NCBI GenBank assembly: GCA_041481895.1
Contig: JBGPCQ010000001.1
Location: 1-64,000 of the forward strand
DNA length: 64,000 bases
Source of the DNA: JAMPXD01 sp041481895
GTDB taxonomy: Bacteria > Desulfobacterota > Desulfuromonadia > Geobacterales > Geobacteraceae
Direction of reading: 5' to 3'
This document shows, in pieces, positions 52,109 through 60,921 of this stretch; positions within the stretch are counted from its first letter, which is position 1; the number at the start of each line of letters is the position of its first letter. The position numbers were made by a program, and so were the translations under genes. The notes under the pieces were generated by a model. That model was given only the letters and a program-made list of their open reading frames with translations. It was not told the origin of the DNA and ran no database searches.

Positions 52109-52603
52109 ATGCCGAAAAACGATGCTCTTCCCGTATCGTTCAATACGAGCCAATTCTACGAAATCCTTGATTACGAGTTCAAAAGGGCTGAGCGTGACAA
52201 GAACGCCGTAACCCTGATGTTCATAAAGCTTGGACAACTCGAAGAAATTGAGAGGAATTACGGTCAACTGACAGCCGCGCGCGTCCTCAAGGAGATCGAA
52301 CGTCTCATCAGCGGCAATATCCGCCGTGCCGACCGCGGGTTCATTTATGGAAATGACGAATTCATGATCATACTCCCCAATACTCCGAAGAATGGCGCAA
52401 GCTGCATGGTTCCGAAGCTGCAGCGGTTAATAGAGAGTCACGCCATTACAAATGAAAGTGGTGAACCAGTTACCTTGTCGCCGAAGTTCGGTATCGCTTC
52501 CTTTCCCCATGACGGGGAGCAAGGGACAGCGTATCGCGGACAGCGTACAGTGGACAGCGTGCAGGGAAAGTTGAACAGGATTGTTGAACAGCGGACCGTT
52601 TAA
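52109..52603 (+). CDS. Degenerate, C-terminally truncated GGDEF-domain protein
   Basis: The protein has 164 residues from ATG 52109 (AGGAG upstream). The first 135 residues match a GGDEF fold, but the signature is YGNDEF, and the guanine-binding Asn and Asp of the usual IND...GD helix align with Glu and Ala, so diguanylate cyclase activity is unlikely. After GIASFPHDGE the frame enters heptamer repeat DNA (from 52524) and the last helices of the domain are replaced by repeat-encoded residues. It is a decaying gene or a recruited non-catalytic domain. It precedes the Crp-type regulator gene by 77 bp. Confidence 0.65.
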   Translation: MPKNDALPVSFNTSQFYEILDYEFKRAERDKNAVTLMFIKLGQLEEIERNYGQLTAARVLKEIERLISGNIRRADRGFIYGNDEFMIILPNTPKNGASCMVPKLQRLIESHAITNESGEPVTLSPKFGIASFPHDGEQGTAYRGQRTVDSVQGKLNRIVEQRTV

Positions 52604-52680
52604 CAGCGCACTTGTGGCTATTAGTAGGCGGCTGAAGACTGTATGCTGCACGCTGTCTGTAGACTGATTCAGGGAATACA
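52524..52680. repeat. Degenerate heptanucleotide repeats interrupting the GGDEF gene
   Basis: The plus strand from 52524 reads GGACAGC, GTATCGC, GGACAGC, GTACAGT, GGACAGC, GTGCAGG, with weaker units to about 52610. A related tract in the opposite orientation occupies about 52634-52672 (minus: AGTCTAC, AGACAGC, GTGCAGC, ATACAGT). Together they look like a bipartite repeat insertion. Confidence 0.7.
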
Positions 52681-53379
52681 ATGAAAGTGTCCACTAGAAA
52701 TAAACACAGAACCGCGTTGAAAGGCATCCCTTTTTTCAGCTGCTTCTCCGATGATGATCTGTCCAGTATCGAACAGATCATCACGGAAAAAAGTGTCAGG
52801 AAGAATGACGTTATTCTCTGGGAAGAGGAAACTAAAGATTACATGTACATTGTTTTTTCCGGCAAGATCAAGGTCGTGCAGACAGGCCCGGAAGGGAAGG
52901 AACAGATTCTTGTAATCCGCAAGAAAGGAGATTTTTTCGGAGAAATGGCACTGCTTGATGGGAAGACTCAGCCGGCAACCGTTGTGGCGATGGAGGATGC
53001 GACCGTGGGGCTGATCTCTAAAAACGATTTTGAGACGTATTTCCTCAAAAACGATAAGGTGCTGAGGCAGATTATTTCTCTGCTCTGCGAACGGCTACGG
53101 GAGTCATGGTTGATGCTGCGGGTTCTGAGCTTTGACAATGCCGAACAGAGGGTGAGAGCGGTGTTGAACAATGTCAGCTCGCTTTACGGTGTCAAGGATA
53201 CGAGAGGGACCATTATCCCGTTGAAGCTTACCCATCAGGAAATTGCCGATTACGCATCGCTTGCCAGGGAAACGGTGAGTAGATTGCTATCCCGGTTTTG
53301 CCAGACGGGGGAGATAGAAATACTCGCGAACAAGAATATTGTCCTTAAACCGACCTTCAGCAGAGAGTCCACAAATTAG
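52681..53379 (+). CDS. Crp/Fnr family transcriptional regulator
   Basis: A 232-residue protein with an N-terminal cyclic-nucleotide-binding beta-roll (GDFFGEMALLDGKTQPATVV), a dimerisation helix and a C-terminal winged helix (LKLTHQEIADYASLARETVS, continuing RLLSRF). The recognition helix carries R-E-T-V-x-R as in E. coli CRP, predicting GTGA half-sites. The phosphate-binding Arg-Ser of CRP is replaced by Pro-Ala, so cAMP binding is doubtful. No FNR-type N-terminal cysteine cluster is present. The TGTGA-N6-TCACT operators at 453-468 and 3739-3754 fit its predicted specificity, but other genomic Crp proteins could bind them. Confidence 0.88.
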   Translation: MKVSTRNKHRTALKGIPFFSCFSDDDLSSIEQIITEKSVRKNDVILWEEETKDYMYIVFSGKIKVVQTGPEGKEQILVIRKKGDFFGEMALLDGKTQPATVVAMEDATVGLISKNDFETYFLKNDKVLRQIISLLCERLRESWLMLRVLSFDNAEQRVRAVLNNVSSLYGVKDTRGTIIPLKLTHQEIADYASLARETVSRLLSRFCQTGEIEILANKNIVLKPTFSRESTN

Positions 53380-53389
53380 TGGGCAGTTG

Positions 53390-56300
53390 TCAGATGAGCC
53401 CTTTTCCCCTCATGGCTAGTACCTGTTTCCGTACGAGGGGTATTACCGTTTCCAGGGTGCGAATAAGTTTCACGACGTTGCCATGGTGGTTGCGGTGCGC
53501 GTTTTCCAGCAGCTTGGAGCAGATTTTGGAAATCTTCAGCAGTCCCAGGTCTCTGCTTCCTCCCTGCAGGCGGTGCACCGTTTCGCGTACTGCGGATAAT
53601 TGGCCTTGTTCAATGGCTGCCTGAAGCAACGGTATGCTTTCTTCGGCATTTTTCAGAAACGGTTCAACCACGGCCGTAAAAAAGTCTTTTCCGGTTTTGC
53701 TGAACATGTGCAACAATTCACGCAGCCGTGCCGCGTCAAACACATTGTCACCCAATGTTTCCCCGCCGGTGTTCCTGGCATCCCTCTTTCCCGGCCGCAG
53801 ACGGTTTCTATCAGGCGGTATCCAGCGTTCCAGCATATTCTGCAGTTCATGGGAGCGGATAGGCTTGCTCAAGAAGTCATCCATCCCGACCGCAAGGCAT
53901 TTTTCCGGGGATCCCTTGATGACGTTTGCAGTGAGTGCAATAATGATGGTATGCCTCTTCTCACCCTCAAGCCGACGTATCTCGGCGGTGGCCTCAAAAC
54001 CGTCCATTAGCGGCATGTAACAATCCATGAACACAATATCATAAGAGCATTGCCTGACCATTGCCACAGCGTCCTTGCCGTTGGCGGCTACATCCGTCCG
54101 GCAGCCGATGAATTGCAGCATTGCCGTCGCCACCATCTGGTTGGAAGGGTTGTCTTCGACAATGAGAACATGCGCACCCTGGCAATAATGAGTTGCCGAA
54201 GCCGATTCCGACGCGACCGGCGAGATTGTTACAGGGGAGGGCAGGGTATCGAGCTGCAGTTCCAGGGTGAACCAGAAGACTGAACCTTTGCCTAAGCTGC
54301 TCTCTACGCCGATCTTGCCACCCATCATCTCTGCAAGGTTCTTGCTGATGGCAAGACCGAGACCTGTTCCGCCAAATCTTCGGCACGGAGAAGAATCCAG
54401 CTGGGAGAACTTCTGGAACAGCAAGGGAAGCTGCTCTTCAGGAATGCCTGTGCCGGTATCCATCACTTTTATTTTGAGAGACGCTTTCTGGTCGGTTTGC
54501 CCCAGACATGTGACGTTAATACGCACATAACCGCTTTCGGTAAACTTGATTGCATTACCGGCAAGGTTCAGCAAAATTTGCCTGACGCGTCCCGCATCTC
54601 CTATCAGGCGTGTGGGGATGTCACGAGCGCAATTGACGATAAGTTCCAGTTCCTTGCCGGCCGTTTCCGGCATAAGATTTCTCGCCACATCCTCGCAGAG
54701 CGTGCGTAAATCGAAAGAGGCATGGTCGATGACCATTTTTCCCGATTCTACTTTAGCAAAATCGAGGATATCGTTGATTATGTTCAGAAGGGCGTTGGCG
54801 GAGTCAGATATAGCTCTGGTGTAGTCACGCTGGACACTGGCCAGACCGGTTTTCAACAGCAGTTCGGACAAACCGATGATGCTGTTCATGGGAGTACGAA
54901 TCTCGTGGCTCATTGTGGCCAGAAAATCGCTCTTTGCTGTATTGGCAGCTTCAGCCTGTTTAAGGGCTGCGGCACGCTCCTTGGCCAGGAGGGCAAGCTT
55001 ATGGGACTGTTCCTCTATCAGATCCCGCGAATCTTCGAGATTGACCATATACTGAGTAATCTCATCCTCTGCCTGTTTCCTTGCGGTAATGTCCCGCACT
55101 ATGGTGAGGACCTCGTCAGGCCCGCTGCGTACCGCCCTTGTTTCAAAGTACCTGGGCTTTCCCTTGATAGTAAGATTGAAGCAGACCAGGATCTCATCAG
55201 CCAGGCGCCCCTGTTCAATGAAGTGGGCGAATGCCTCGGATATTTCCGGCGAAAGCACATCGGTTATCTGTTTACCGGTGAGGTCGTTGGAGAAAGGAGA
55301 AAGTTCGTTCGTGTGCGATATGTAGCAGTCGAGGATAGTGCCGTCGCATCGGCAGCGGAGTAAAAGATCAGGGATGGCCTTTAACAGGGCGCGGGTTTTA
55401 GCTTCGCTTTTGCGGATGGCTTCTTCTATCCGCTTACGTCCGGAGATGTCATAGAGTGCCCCTGCCATGCTCAAGGGAATGCCGGACTTGTCCCATGCGA
55501 ACACTATACTGTTGTCCAGAAACCATTTCCAGTTGCCGGACTTGTGCCGCATCCGGTACTCCGCCGTAAATCGCGGGGTATTATTGCGGTGACTCTCTTC
55601 AAGCGCTGCCGTTACCAGAGAGAGGTCGTCCGGGTGCATAAGATTTTGCCACGCGATGATATGCGGTGTAAACTCGTCAACAGTGTAGCCGAGCATCTCT
55701 AAACAACGCTGATCAGCCCGGATTGTCCCGGTAGCAACGTCCCAGGACCAGAGCCCGATATTGCCCCCTTCCAGGGCCAGTTTCAGGCATTCCCCAGCCT
55801 CCCGCTGCGCCTTTTCCGCATGCTTGTGCGCCAAGGCAATTGCCAGGATATCCCCCAGTTTTTCCAGCATGGAGATGAGCCGCGGGGTAAATCGGCCCTT
55901 CGAGCAGTCGGTAAAATGCATCAAGCCGAGAGTGTTTTCTCCCGTACGGAGGGGGATAATCGCCACCGATTCATATCCTTCGCTGTGGCATCTGTTCCGG
56001 GTCCTTCCCAGCAGATCCGCAATGCCGGGCTTGGCGAGCAATTCGGTGGTGGAGTTGGTCCAGAATGATCCATGTTCGGTGAAGAAGGGTTTGGAGGGGT
56101 CTGTGCGTCCTGTGAGTATTTTGCCGCACATGCATTCAAGCTCGGGAGTTTCCTGGCTATCACGAACCACTTCTCCGTTCTCGCCCAAGGTAAGGAGACT
56201 GTTTTCAGCCTGGAGGAATTCTTCGGAGAAACCGAGCGTTTCTACATAAGGGAAATCATGGAGTTCTCGCAACCTGATGCCGATGTGCGCACAGCCGGAC

Positions 56301-56479
56301 CTGCCTGCAAGAAAACCTATGGCCACTTTGAGAAGTTCACCGGTTGTGTTGCTGGAATTAATATGGTTAAGCAGCTCGATGATTGCTTCGTGCTCCTTGC
56401 CCGCCTGTCTCCAGCCGGTTTTGTCGGCCATCGAGACAATGTTTTTACCGGTATCGGGTACAATTTTCATATCATTCAT
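53390..56479 (-). CDS. Hybrid sensor histidine kinase (GAF-PAS-PAS-HK-REC-Hpt)
   Basis: A soluble protein of 1029 residues from ATG 56477-56479; a GTG at 56512 lacks a ribosome site. Approximate order: GAF (25-220), two PAS/PAC units (225-470), coiled coil, HisKA with the phospho-His SHEIRTPMNSIIGLSELLL, HATPase (GTGIPEEQLPLLFQKFSQLD, FGGTGLGLAISKNLAEMMGG), receiver (MDCYMPLMDGFEATAEIRR) and Hpt (VHRLQGGSRDLGLLKIS). No membrane segment is evident. It follows the sigma-54 response regulator by 21 bp, so the two likely form a phosphorelay. It is not the membrane-bound PrsK type. Confidence 0.9.
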   Translation of the reverse strand: MNDMKIVPDTGKNIVSMADKTGWRQAGKEHEAIIELLNHINSSNTTGELLKVAIGFLAGRSGCAHIGIRLRELHDFPYVETLGFSEEFLQAENSLLTLGENGEVVRDSQETPELECMCGKILTGRTDPSKPFFTEHGSFWTNSTTELLAKPGIADLLGRTRNRCHSEGYESVAIIPLRTGENTLGLMHFTDCSKGRFTPRLISMLEKLGDILAIALAHKHAEKAQREAGECLKLALEGGNIGLWSWDVATGTIRADQRCLEMLGYTVDEFTPHIIAWQNLMHPDDLSLVTAALEESHRNNTPRFTAEYRMRHKSGNWKWFLDNSIVFAWDKSGIPLSMAGALYDISGRKRIEEAIRKSEAKTRALLKAIPDLLLRCRCDGTILDCYISHTNELSPFSNDLTGKQITDVLSPEISEAFAHFIEQGRLADEILVCFNLTIKGKPRYFETRAVRSGPDEVLTIVRDITARKQAEDEITQYMVNLEDSRDLIEEQSHKLALLAKERAAALKQAEAANTAKSDFLATMSHEIRTPMNSIIGLSELLLKTGLASVQRDYTRAISDSANALLNIINDILDFAKVESGKMVIDHASFDLRTLCEDVARNLMPETAGKELELIVNCARDIPTRLIGDAGRVRQILLNLAGNAIKFTESGYVRINVTCLGQTDQKASLKIKVMDTGTGIPEEQLPLLFQKFSQLDSSPCRRFGGTGLGLAISKNLAEMMGGKIGVESSLGKGSVFWFTLELQLDTLPSPVTISPVASESASATHYCQGAHVLIVEDNPSNQMVATAMLQFIGCRTDVAANGKDAVAMVRQCSYDIVFMDCYMPLMDGFEATAEIRRLEGEKRHTIIIALTANVIKGSPEKCLAVGMDDFLSKPIRSHELQNMLERWIPPDRNRLRPGKRDARNTGGETLGDNVFDAARLRELLHMFSKTGKDFFTAVVEPFLKNAEESIPLLQAAIEQGQLSAVRETVHRLQGGSRDLGLLKISKICSKLLENAHRNHHGNVVKLIRTLETVIPLVRKQVLAMRGKGLI

Positions 56480-56533
56480 GAAGCGCCTGCCTGAAAAGAT
56501 AAAGTGTGCCACGCGATAACGAGGGCCATGGCA

Positions 56534-57946
56534 TCAGTTGGTTAAGCGCTTGCTGAGAGTCTGGCGGGCAATACCGAGCAGCAATGCCGCCGACCTCTGG
56601 TTGCCATTGGTCAGGTTCATGGCAGCGGAGATCAGATAGTCCTCGACCTCTTTTATGGTGGGAAATCGCCCGAAAAGCGCATATATCGCCTCATTCGCCT
56701 CTTTGCTCGACGACTGAGAAAAAGAATCGGCCGGAGTGGATTCGTCCCTGGCGAGCCCTGTAACACAGTCCAAGGTTAGCATGCCGGACGTGTGCCGGGC
56801 AACCGCATCGAAAATCATAGCCTGGAGTTCGCGGACATTCCCTTCAAGCTGACAGGTCGAAAGTATAGCCATCACTTCGGGGGCAGGAGCCGGTTTTGGT
56901 TTGTTGAGCGATTTTGCCGCCTTTTCAAGGAAATGGTCAACCAGCAGGGGGATATCTTCCCGGCGTTCACGCAATGCAGGGATATGGACACGATAGGCGT
57001 TGAGGCGGTAATAGAGGTCTTTGCGGAACTTGCCGGCGGAGATCAACTGGGTGAGATCCTGGTTGGTGGCTACGATTACGCGGGCATCGCTTTTCTTCAG
57101 GACATCCGAACCCATGGGATAGAATTCCTGCTCCTGAATGAGCCGCAACAGTTTGATCTGAGAAGATTCTTTCAGGTCGCCGATTTCGTCGAGGAAAAGG
57201 GTGCCAGCGGCGGCCGCGCTTATAAGGCCTTCCCGGGGCAGGTCTGCCCCTGTATATGCCCCTTTCTTGTGACCGAACAGCGTGTCGGAAAACATGTTGT
57301 CATCAAGGCCGGCGACATTCACGGTGACAAATGCGCCATCCCGCCCGCTCAGAGAGGAAATTGCCCTGGCGATCAGTTCCTTGCCGACACCCGTTTCCCC
57401 GGTAATCAAAACCGTCTGATCAGATTTTGCTATGACCTCCACATACTGAAAGATGGCGCGCATCTTCTTGCTAGTCGTGATGATAGCTTCAAAGGCACTT
57501 GGATTTTCCAGACGGTCGGTGAGGAGGTATTCCCTTAAAGAAGAGTTCTCCCTGCGCAGCGCGTTTACGCGCAATGCCTTTTGCACGCCCGACAGCAGTC
57601 GGCCCGTCTCCACCGGTTTTGTAAGGAAATCGAATGCGCCGGCTTTCATGCAGCTCACGGCTGTTTCGATGTCTTCCGATGAAGTCATGACGATGACGGG
57701 TATCTGGGGGTAATCTCGATTCAGGATCGGAAGCAGCTCCATGCCGGAAATGTGAGGCATCATCAGGTCGAGAATGATCATGGAGACCGGATTCTTTTCC
57801 AGGAACTGCCGCAGCTTCCGGCTGTCATTGAGTGTAAGGACGTTTTTGATCCCCTCACTTTGCAGGGCTGTAATGTTTAATTCAAGAACAATCGGGTCAT
57901 CGTCCACCAACAAAATTGGTGAAAGTGAATTAATAAATGATATCAT
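56534..57946 (-). CDS. Sigma-54-dependent response regulator (NtrC family)
   Basis: A 470-residue protein: receiver (PILLVDDDPIVLELNITAL, phospho-Asp in MIILDLMMPHISGMELLPIL, Lys in FLTKPVE), AAA+ domain (GETGVGKELIARAISSLSGR, GAYTGA sigma-54 contact loop, LFLDEIGDLKESSQIKLLRL), and a C-terminal Fis-type helix-turn-helix (NLTNGNQRSAALLLGIARQT). It activates sigma-54 promoters when phosphorylated, probably by the downstream hybrid kinase. The sigma-54 promoter at 51168-51183 is a plausible target, analogous to PrsR regulation of PEP-CTERM genes; whether this is PrsR itself is not certain. Confidence 0.9.
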   Translation of the reverse strand: MISFINSLSPILLVDDDPIVLELNITALQSEGIKNVLTLNDSRKLRQFLEKNPVSMIILDLMMPHISGMELLPILNRDYPQIPVIVMTSSEDIETAVSCMKAGAFDFLTKPVETGRLLSGVQKALRVNALRRENSSLREYLLTDRLENPSAFEAIITTSKKMRAIFQYVEVIAKSDQTVLITGETGVGKELIARAISSLSGRDGAFVTVNVAGLDDNMFSDTLFGHKKGAYTGADLPREGLISAAAAGTLFLDEIGDLKESSQIKLLRLIQEQEFYPMGSDVLKKSDARVIVATNQDLTQLISAGKFRKDLYYRLNAYRVHIPALRERREDIPLLVDHFLEKAAKSLNKPKPAPAPEVMAILSTCQLEGNVRELQAMIFDAVARHTSGMLTLDCVTGLARDESTPADSFSQSSSKEANEAIYALFGRFPTIKEVEDYLISAAMNLTNGNQRSAALLLGIARQTLSKRLTN

Positions 57947-58114
57947 GGCATCTATTCTTCCTTAAAGATTGTTCACGCCTTTGCCGGAAAACGCCATTTA
58001 TAATCTGCTGAAATTACAGATGGCCGCTGCCAGAAACGTCTTTATAAAACCTGGTTTAGATGCGCCTGAGTTTTAAATTTTGTGCCACATGATAAATAAT
58101 AAAAAATAAAATTG

Positions 58115-58142
58115 ATTATAACAAAGTATTGCCATCTTGCAA
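58115..58142 (-). promoter_or_regulatory. Sigma-70 promoter of the response regulator-kinase operon
   Basis: Minus strand: TTGCAA (58142-58137), 16-bp spacer, TATAAT (58120-58115). The perfect -10 gives a start near 58108 and a leader of about 160 nt before the ATG at 57946. I see no clear structured element in that leader. Confidence 0.6.
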
Positions 58143-58199
58143 TTGTTTATATCTGCTCAATAATAAATGATTTATCCGGCTGCTTTGTGCTCAACAGCC

Positions 58200-59972
58200 T
58201 CAATGAATTGTGACGTCCTGTGGAACTACCGGACTCCGCCAGTGTTGTTTGTTCAGAAGAAGGGGGAATTCTTCAGCACTGAGCGGCCTGCTGAAAAAAA
58301 ATCCCTGCATCTCAGAGCATTCGAGAGAGTAGAGAAGTTTTGCCTGCTGCTCGTCTTCGACCCCTTCGGCAATAACATTCAGCCCGAGGCTGTGCGCCAG
58401 GTTGATTACCGCTGTGGCAATGGCTGCATCGTCAGCGTTGCTGGTGATATCGTTTATGAAGGACTGGTCGATTTTGAGGGTATTGACGGAGAGTTTTCTG
58501 ATATACGAGAGGGATGAATAGCCGATGCCGAAATCGTCGATGGAGATGTGAACACCCAGGTTACTCAGCCGGCGCAGTGTCGTGATGGTGTTTTCGACAT
58601 TTTGGAGCATGACGCCCTCGGTCACTTCCACTTCAAGCCAGCAGGGATCGAGATTGGTCTCAGTGAGGACTTTTTCCACCATGTCCGCTAAACGGAGGAT
58701 TTGGAATTGTCGCGGAGAAAAATTTACCGCCACGCGCAGAGGGGGGTACATGGCATCCTGCCAGGCCCGGTTCTGGGCGCAGGCGGTGCGCAGCACCCAT
58801 TCGCCGAGCGGAACGATCACACCGGTTTCTTCCGCCAGGGGGATGAACTGCTTCGGTTCGACCAGCCCCAATTCCGGGTTCTGCCAGCGCACCAGCGCTT
58901 CATAACTGACAATCCTGCCGGTTATTACATTCACCTTGGGCTGGTAATTGAGAAAGAATTCCTGTTTTTCCAATGCCTTGCGCAGGTTGATTTCCATGGA
59001 CAGTCGCTTGGCGGCCTGGGCATCCATGGAAAGATTGTAGAGATGGTAGCGGTTCCTCCCGTGTTCCTTGGCGCGATACATGGCCATATCGGCATTTCTG
59101 ATGAGAGTTTCCCCATCGGCGCCATCGTTCGGAAAGATGCTTATGCCTATACAGGTGGTGATGTACAGCTCATGCTCGGGAAGAACAAAGGGCTGTGCGA
59201 AGACGTCGATAATTTTCTGGGCAATCCTGACCGCCTCCTGCGTGGTATCGATATCCGGCAGGAGGATGATGAACTCATCGCCTCCCCGCCGGGCGAGCAT
59301 GTCCCGATCACGCCGGCAACATTCCTTCAGGCGCTGAGCCACTGCCAGAAGAAGTTCGTCGCCGACGGCATGTCCGAGGGTGTCATTGATGACCTTGAAC
59401 CTGTCGAGATCGAGGAAGAGTACCGCAAGGTGTCGATCATGGTTATGGCGGCGGGCCTGGGCCAGCGCGAGGTGGAGAAGTTCATTGAACAGCTCCCTGT
59501 TGGGCAGTCCGGTCAGAGTATCGTGGTAGGCCATGTGGCGGATATACTGATCCTGCAGCTGGAGCTGTCGCTCCCGGCGTATATCGTTGAGGCAGAGTTC
59601 GATTGCGGTAGCGAGCTTCTCCATTTTGACCGGTTTCAGCACGTAGTGACTGATACCGATGTCGATGGCATCGATAATGTAAGAGATGTCGCAGGCTGCT
59701 GTGAGGACGATAATGCGGGCCTCCTTCTTGAGCTCCTTGATCTCCCGGGACATCCTGATGCCGTCTATTTCCGGCATCAGGATGTCGGTCACTATGATGT
59801 CAGGCTGGCAGGCGGCGAAGAGTTCAAGCCCCTTGCGCCCGTTTCCCGCCACGTGTATGGTCATCAGTGGGAATTTCCGGTTTAACATGAGTGTGATCAC
59901 AGCCCGGGTGGGCTCGTCATCCTCCACATAGAGGAGTGTCACCGCTTTATTTTCTTCTGAAGGGATGAACAT
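58200..59972 (-). CDS. Response regulator with GGDEF and EAL domains
   Basis: A 590-residue protein: receiver (PDIIVTDILMPEIDGIRMSR, phospho-Asp), GGDEF (LDRFKVINDTLGHAVGDELL, active-site ARRGGDEFIILLPD, with an inhibitory-site RDRD five residues before it), then EAL (SYEALVRWQNPELGLVEP, VNFSPRQF, SIDDFGIGYSSLSYIR, VIAEGVEDEQQAKLL). Both catalytic signatures are intact, so it could make and break c-di-GMP under phosphorylation control. The substrate-selecting Asn and Asp are the canonical c-di-GMP type, not the Ser variant of cAMP-GMP-making Hypr enzymes. AAGGA precedes the ATG. Confidence 0.92.
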   Translation of the reverse strand: MFIPSEENKAVTLLYVEDDEPTRAVITLMLNRKFPLMTIHVAGNGRKGLELFAACQPDIIVTDILMPEIDGIRMSREIKELKKEARIIVLTAACDISYIIDAIDIGISHYVLKPVKMEKLATAIELCLNDIRRERQLQLQDQYIRHMAYHDTLTGLPNRELFNELLHLALAQARRHNHDRHLAVLFLDLDRFKVINDTLGHAVGDELLLAVAQRLKECCRRDRDMLARRGGDEFIILLPDIDTTQEAVRIAQKIIDVFAQPFVLPEHELYITTCIGISIFPNDGADGETLIRNADMAMYRAKEHGRNRYHLYNLSMDAQAAKRLSMEINLRKALEKQEFFLNYQPKVNVITGRIVSYEALVRWQNPELGLVEPKQFIPLAEETGVIVPLGEWVLRTACAQNRAWQDAMYPPLRVAVNFSPRQFQILRLADMVEKVLTETNLDPCWLEVEVTEGVMLQNVENTITTLRRLSNLGVHISIDDFGIGYSSLSYIRKLSVNTLKIDQSFINDITSNADDAAIATAVINLAHSLGLNVIAEGVEDEQQAKLLYSLECSEMQGFFFSRPLSAEEFPLLLNKQHWRSPVVPQDVTIH

Positions 59973-60378
59973 TCCGATCCTTTCTTATGACAGCGGGTAC
60001 TGATTGACTGCTTCTAATAAGTCTATCATTGCACCAACCGATTTCAAATAGACGAATTGCGATTTATTTAGACAAACAGGTTATCCTGAAAGCTGCACAA
60101 ACTATGGAGATTGTATTGTTAGGAAAAATCCGGCTCCCGGGAACCGGTAAAAACGTCACGGGGACTCAGGGCAGAAGGTCAGCGGAAGGCCTGCTGCCGT
60201 TTTTATACGGGAAGCCGGACCGGAAGGTCGACCGTAAAGGGATCGGGCAGATGAAGTGCAAACTGTTTCAAGCAGGTTGTTAATAATAAATAAAAGTGTA
60301 AGATGAATGGCACATCATGCATTTCCGGGCATTTGGGAAGCTATGCCACTCTCACCTGAATCGGAGTTAGAACCCATA
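59973..60378. other. Divergent intergenic region with GC-rich hairpins
   Basis: No credible gene is seen; an 84-codon plus frame at 60029-60283 looks spurious. A CCGG-hairpin (60130-60147) is flanked by T/A runs on both sides. GGCAG/CTGCC (near 60170-60198) is followed by GTTTTTAT, a terminator-like element. The whole 60121-60240 stretch is GC-rich and structured compared with its flanks. Confidence 0.4.
60020..60047 (-). promoter_or_regulatory. Sigma-70 promoter of the GGDEF-EAL gene
   Basis: Minus strand: TTGAAA (60047-60042, five of six), 16-bp spacer and TAGACT (60025-60020, four of six). The start would be near 60013, about 40 nt before the ATG at 59972. Confidence 0.55.
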
Positions 60379-60921
60379 ATGAATAAAATCATCCTGATTA
60401 TAATGCTGACGTTAGCCATGGCCGGCTGCATCACTCAGACCAGGCCGGCAGGGCCTTCCTATCGCTCCGAGCAGGAATGGAAACTTTCCAGGGCCGCATT
60501 GCTTCTGGAAGAGGGGAATTCAACGGCTGCTGCCCAGGTTCTGTCCCACATAGCCACCGAGCCCTTTGAGCCGGGGATAACTGATGAGGCCCTGTTCCGG
60601 TTAAGCCTGCTCCATCTCGGCTCGGTCCAGGAATCGAGCGACATGATGCAAACCCGGAACGAGCTGAAACAGCTTGCAAGCAAATATCCTAAAAGCTCGT
60701 GGACACCCATGGCATCGAGAATTACCGGACTTCTCGCGGCAATGGATGAAACATTGAGAAACAACAGCAAGTTGAAGAAGCTGAACCTCTCTCTGTCGCA
60801 GGATAATAGCAGGCTGAAAGAATCGAACCTTTCTCTCGCGAAAGAGAATACCGAACTCCGCAAGAACATAGAAAAGCTGAAAAACCTCGAGTTGGAACTG
60901 GGGAAGGGCGCCAGACGCTGA
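60379..60921 (+). CDS. Coiled-coil/TPR-like lipoprotein
   Basis: The protein has 180 residues from ATG 60379, chosen because NKIILIIMLTLAMAGC is a lipoprotein signal with its lipobox ending at Cys17; an upstream in-frame ATG at 60307 would bury it. Residues 35-115 look helical with a YfiO/TPR-like pattern (SRAALLLEEGNSTAAAQVLS), and the last 60 form a regular coiled coil (LSQDNSRLKESNLSLAKEN). It may be an envelope scaffold or signalling accessory. I recognise no specific family. It is divergent from the GGDEF-EAL gene. Confidence 0.7.
   Translation: MNKIILIIMLTLAMAGCITQTRPAGPSYRSEQEWKLSRAALLLEEGNSTAAAQVLSHIATEPFEPGITDEALFRLSLLHLGSVQESSDMMQTRNELKQLASKYPKSSWTPMASRITGLLAAMDETLRNNSKLKKLNLSLSQDNSRLKESNLSLAKENTELRKNIEKLKNLELELGKGARR

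Noticed and set aside
58701..59885. 394-codon plus-strand open frame
   Set aside because: It is antisense to the GGDEF-EAL gene, whose motifs are intact in the other frame.
60029..60283. 84-codon plus-strand frame as a small gene
   Set aside because: No ribosome site, basic low-complexity product, and it spans terminator-like hairpins.
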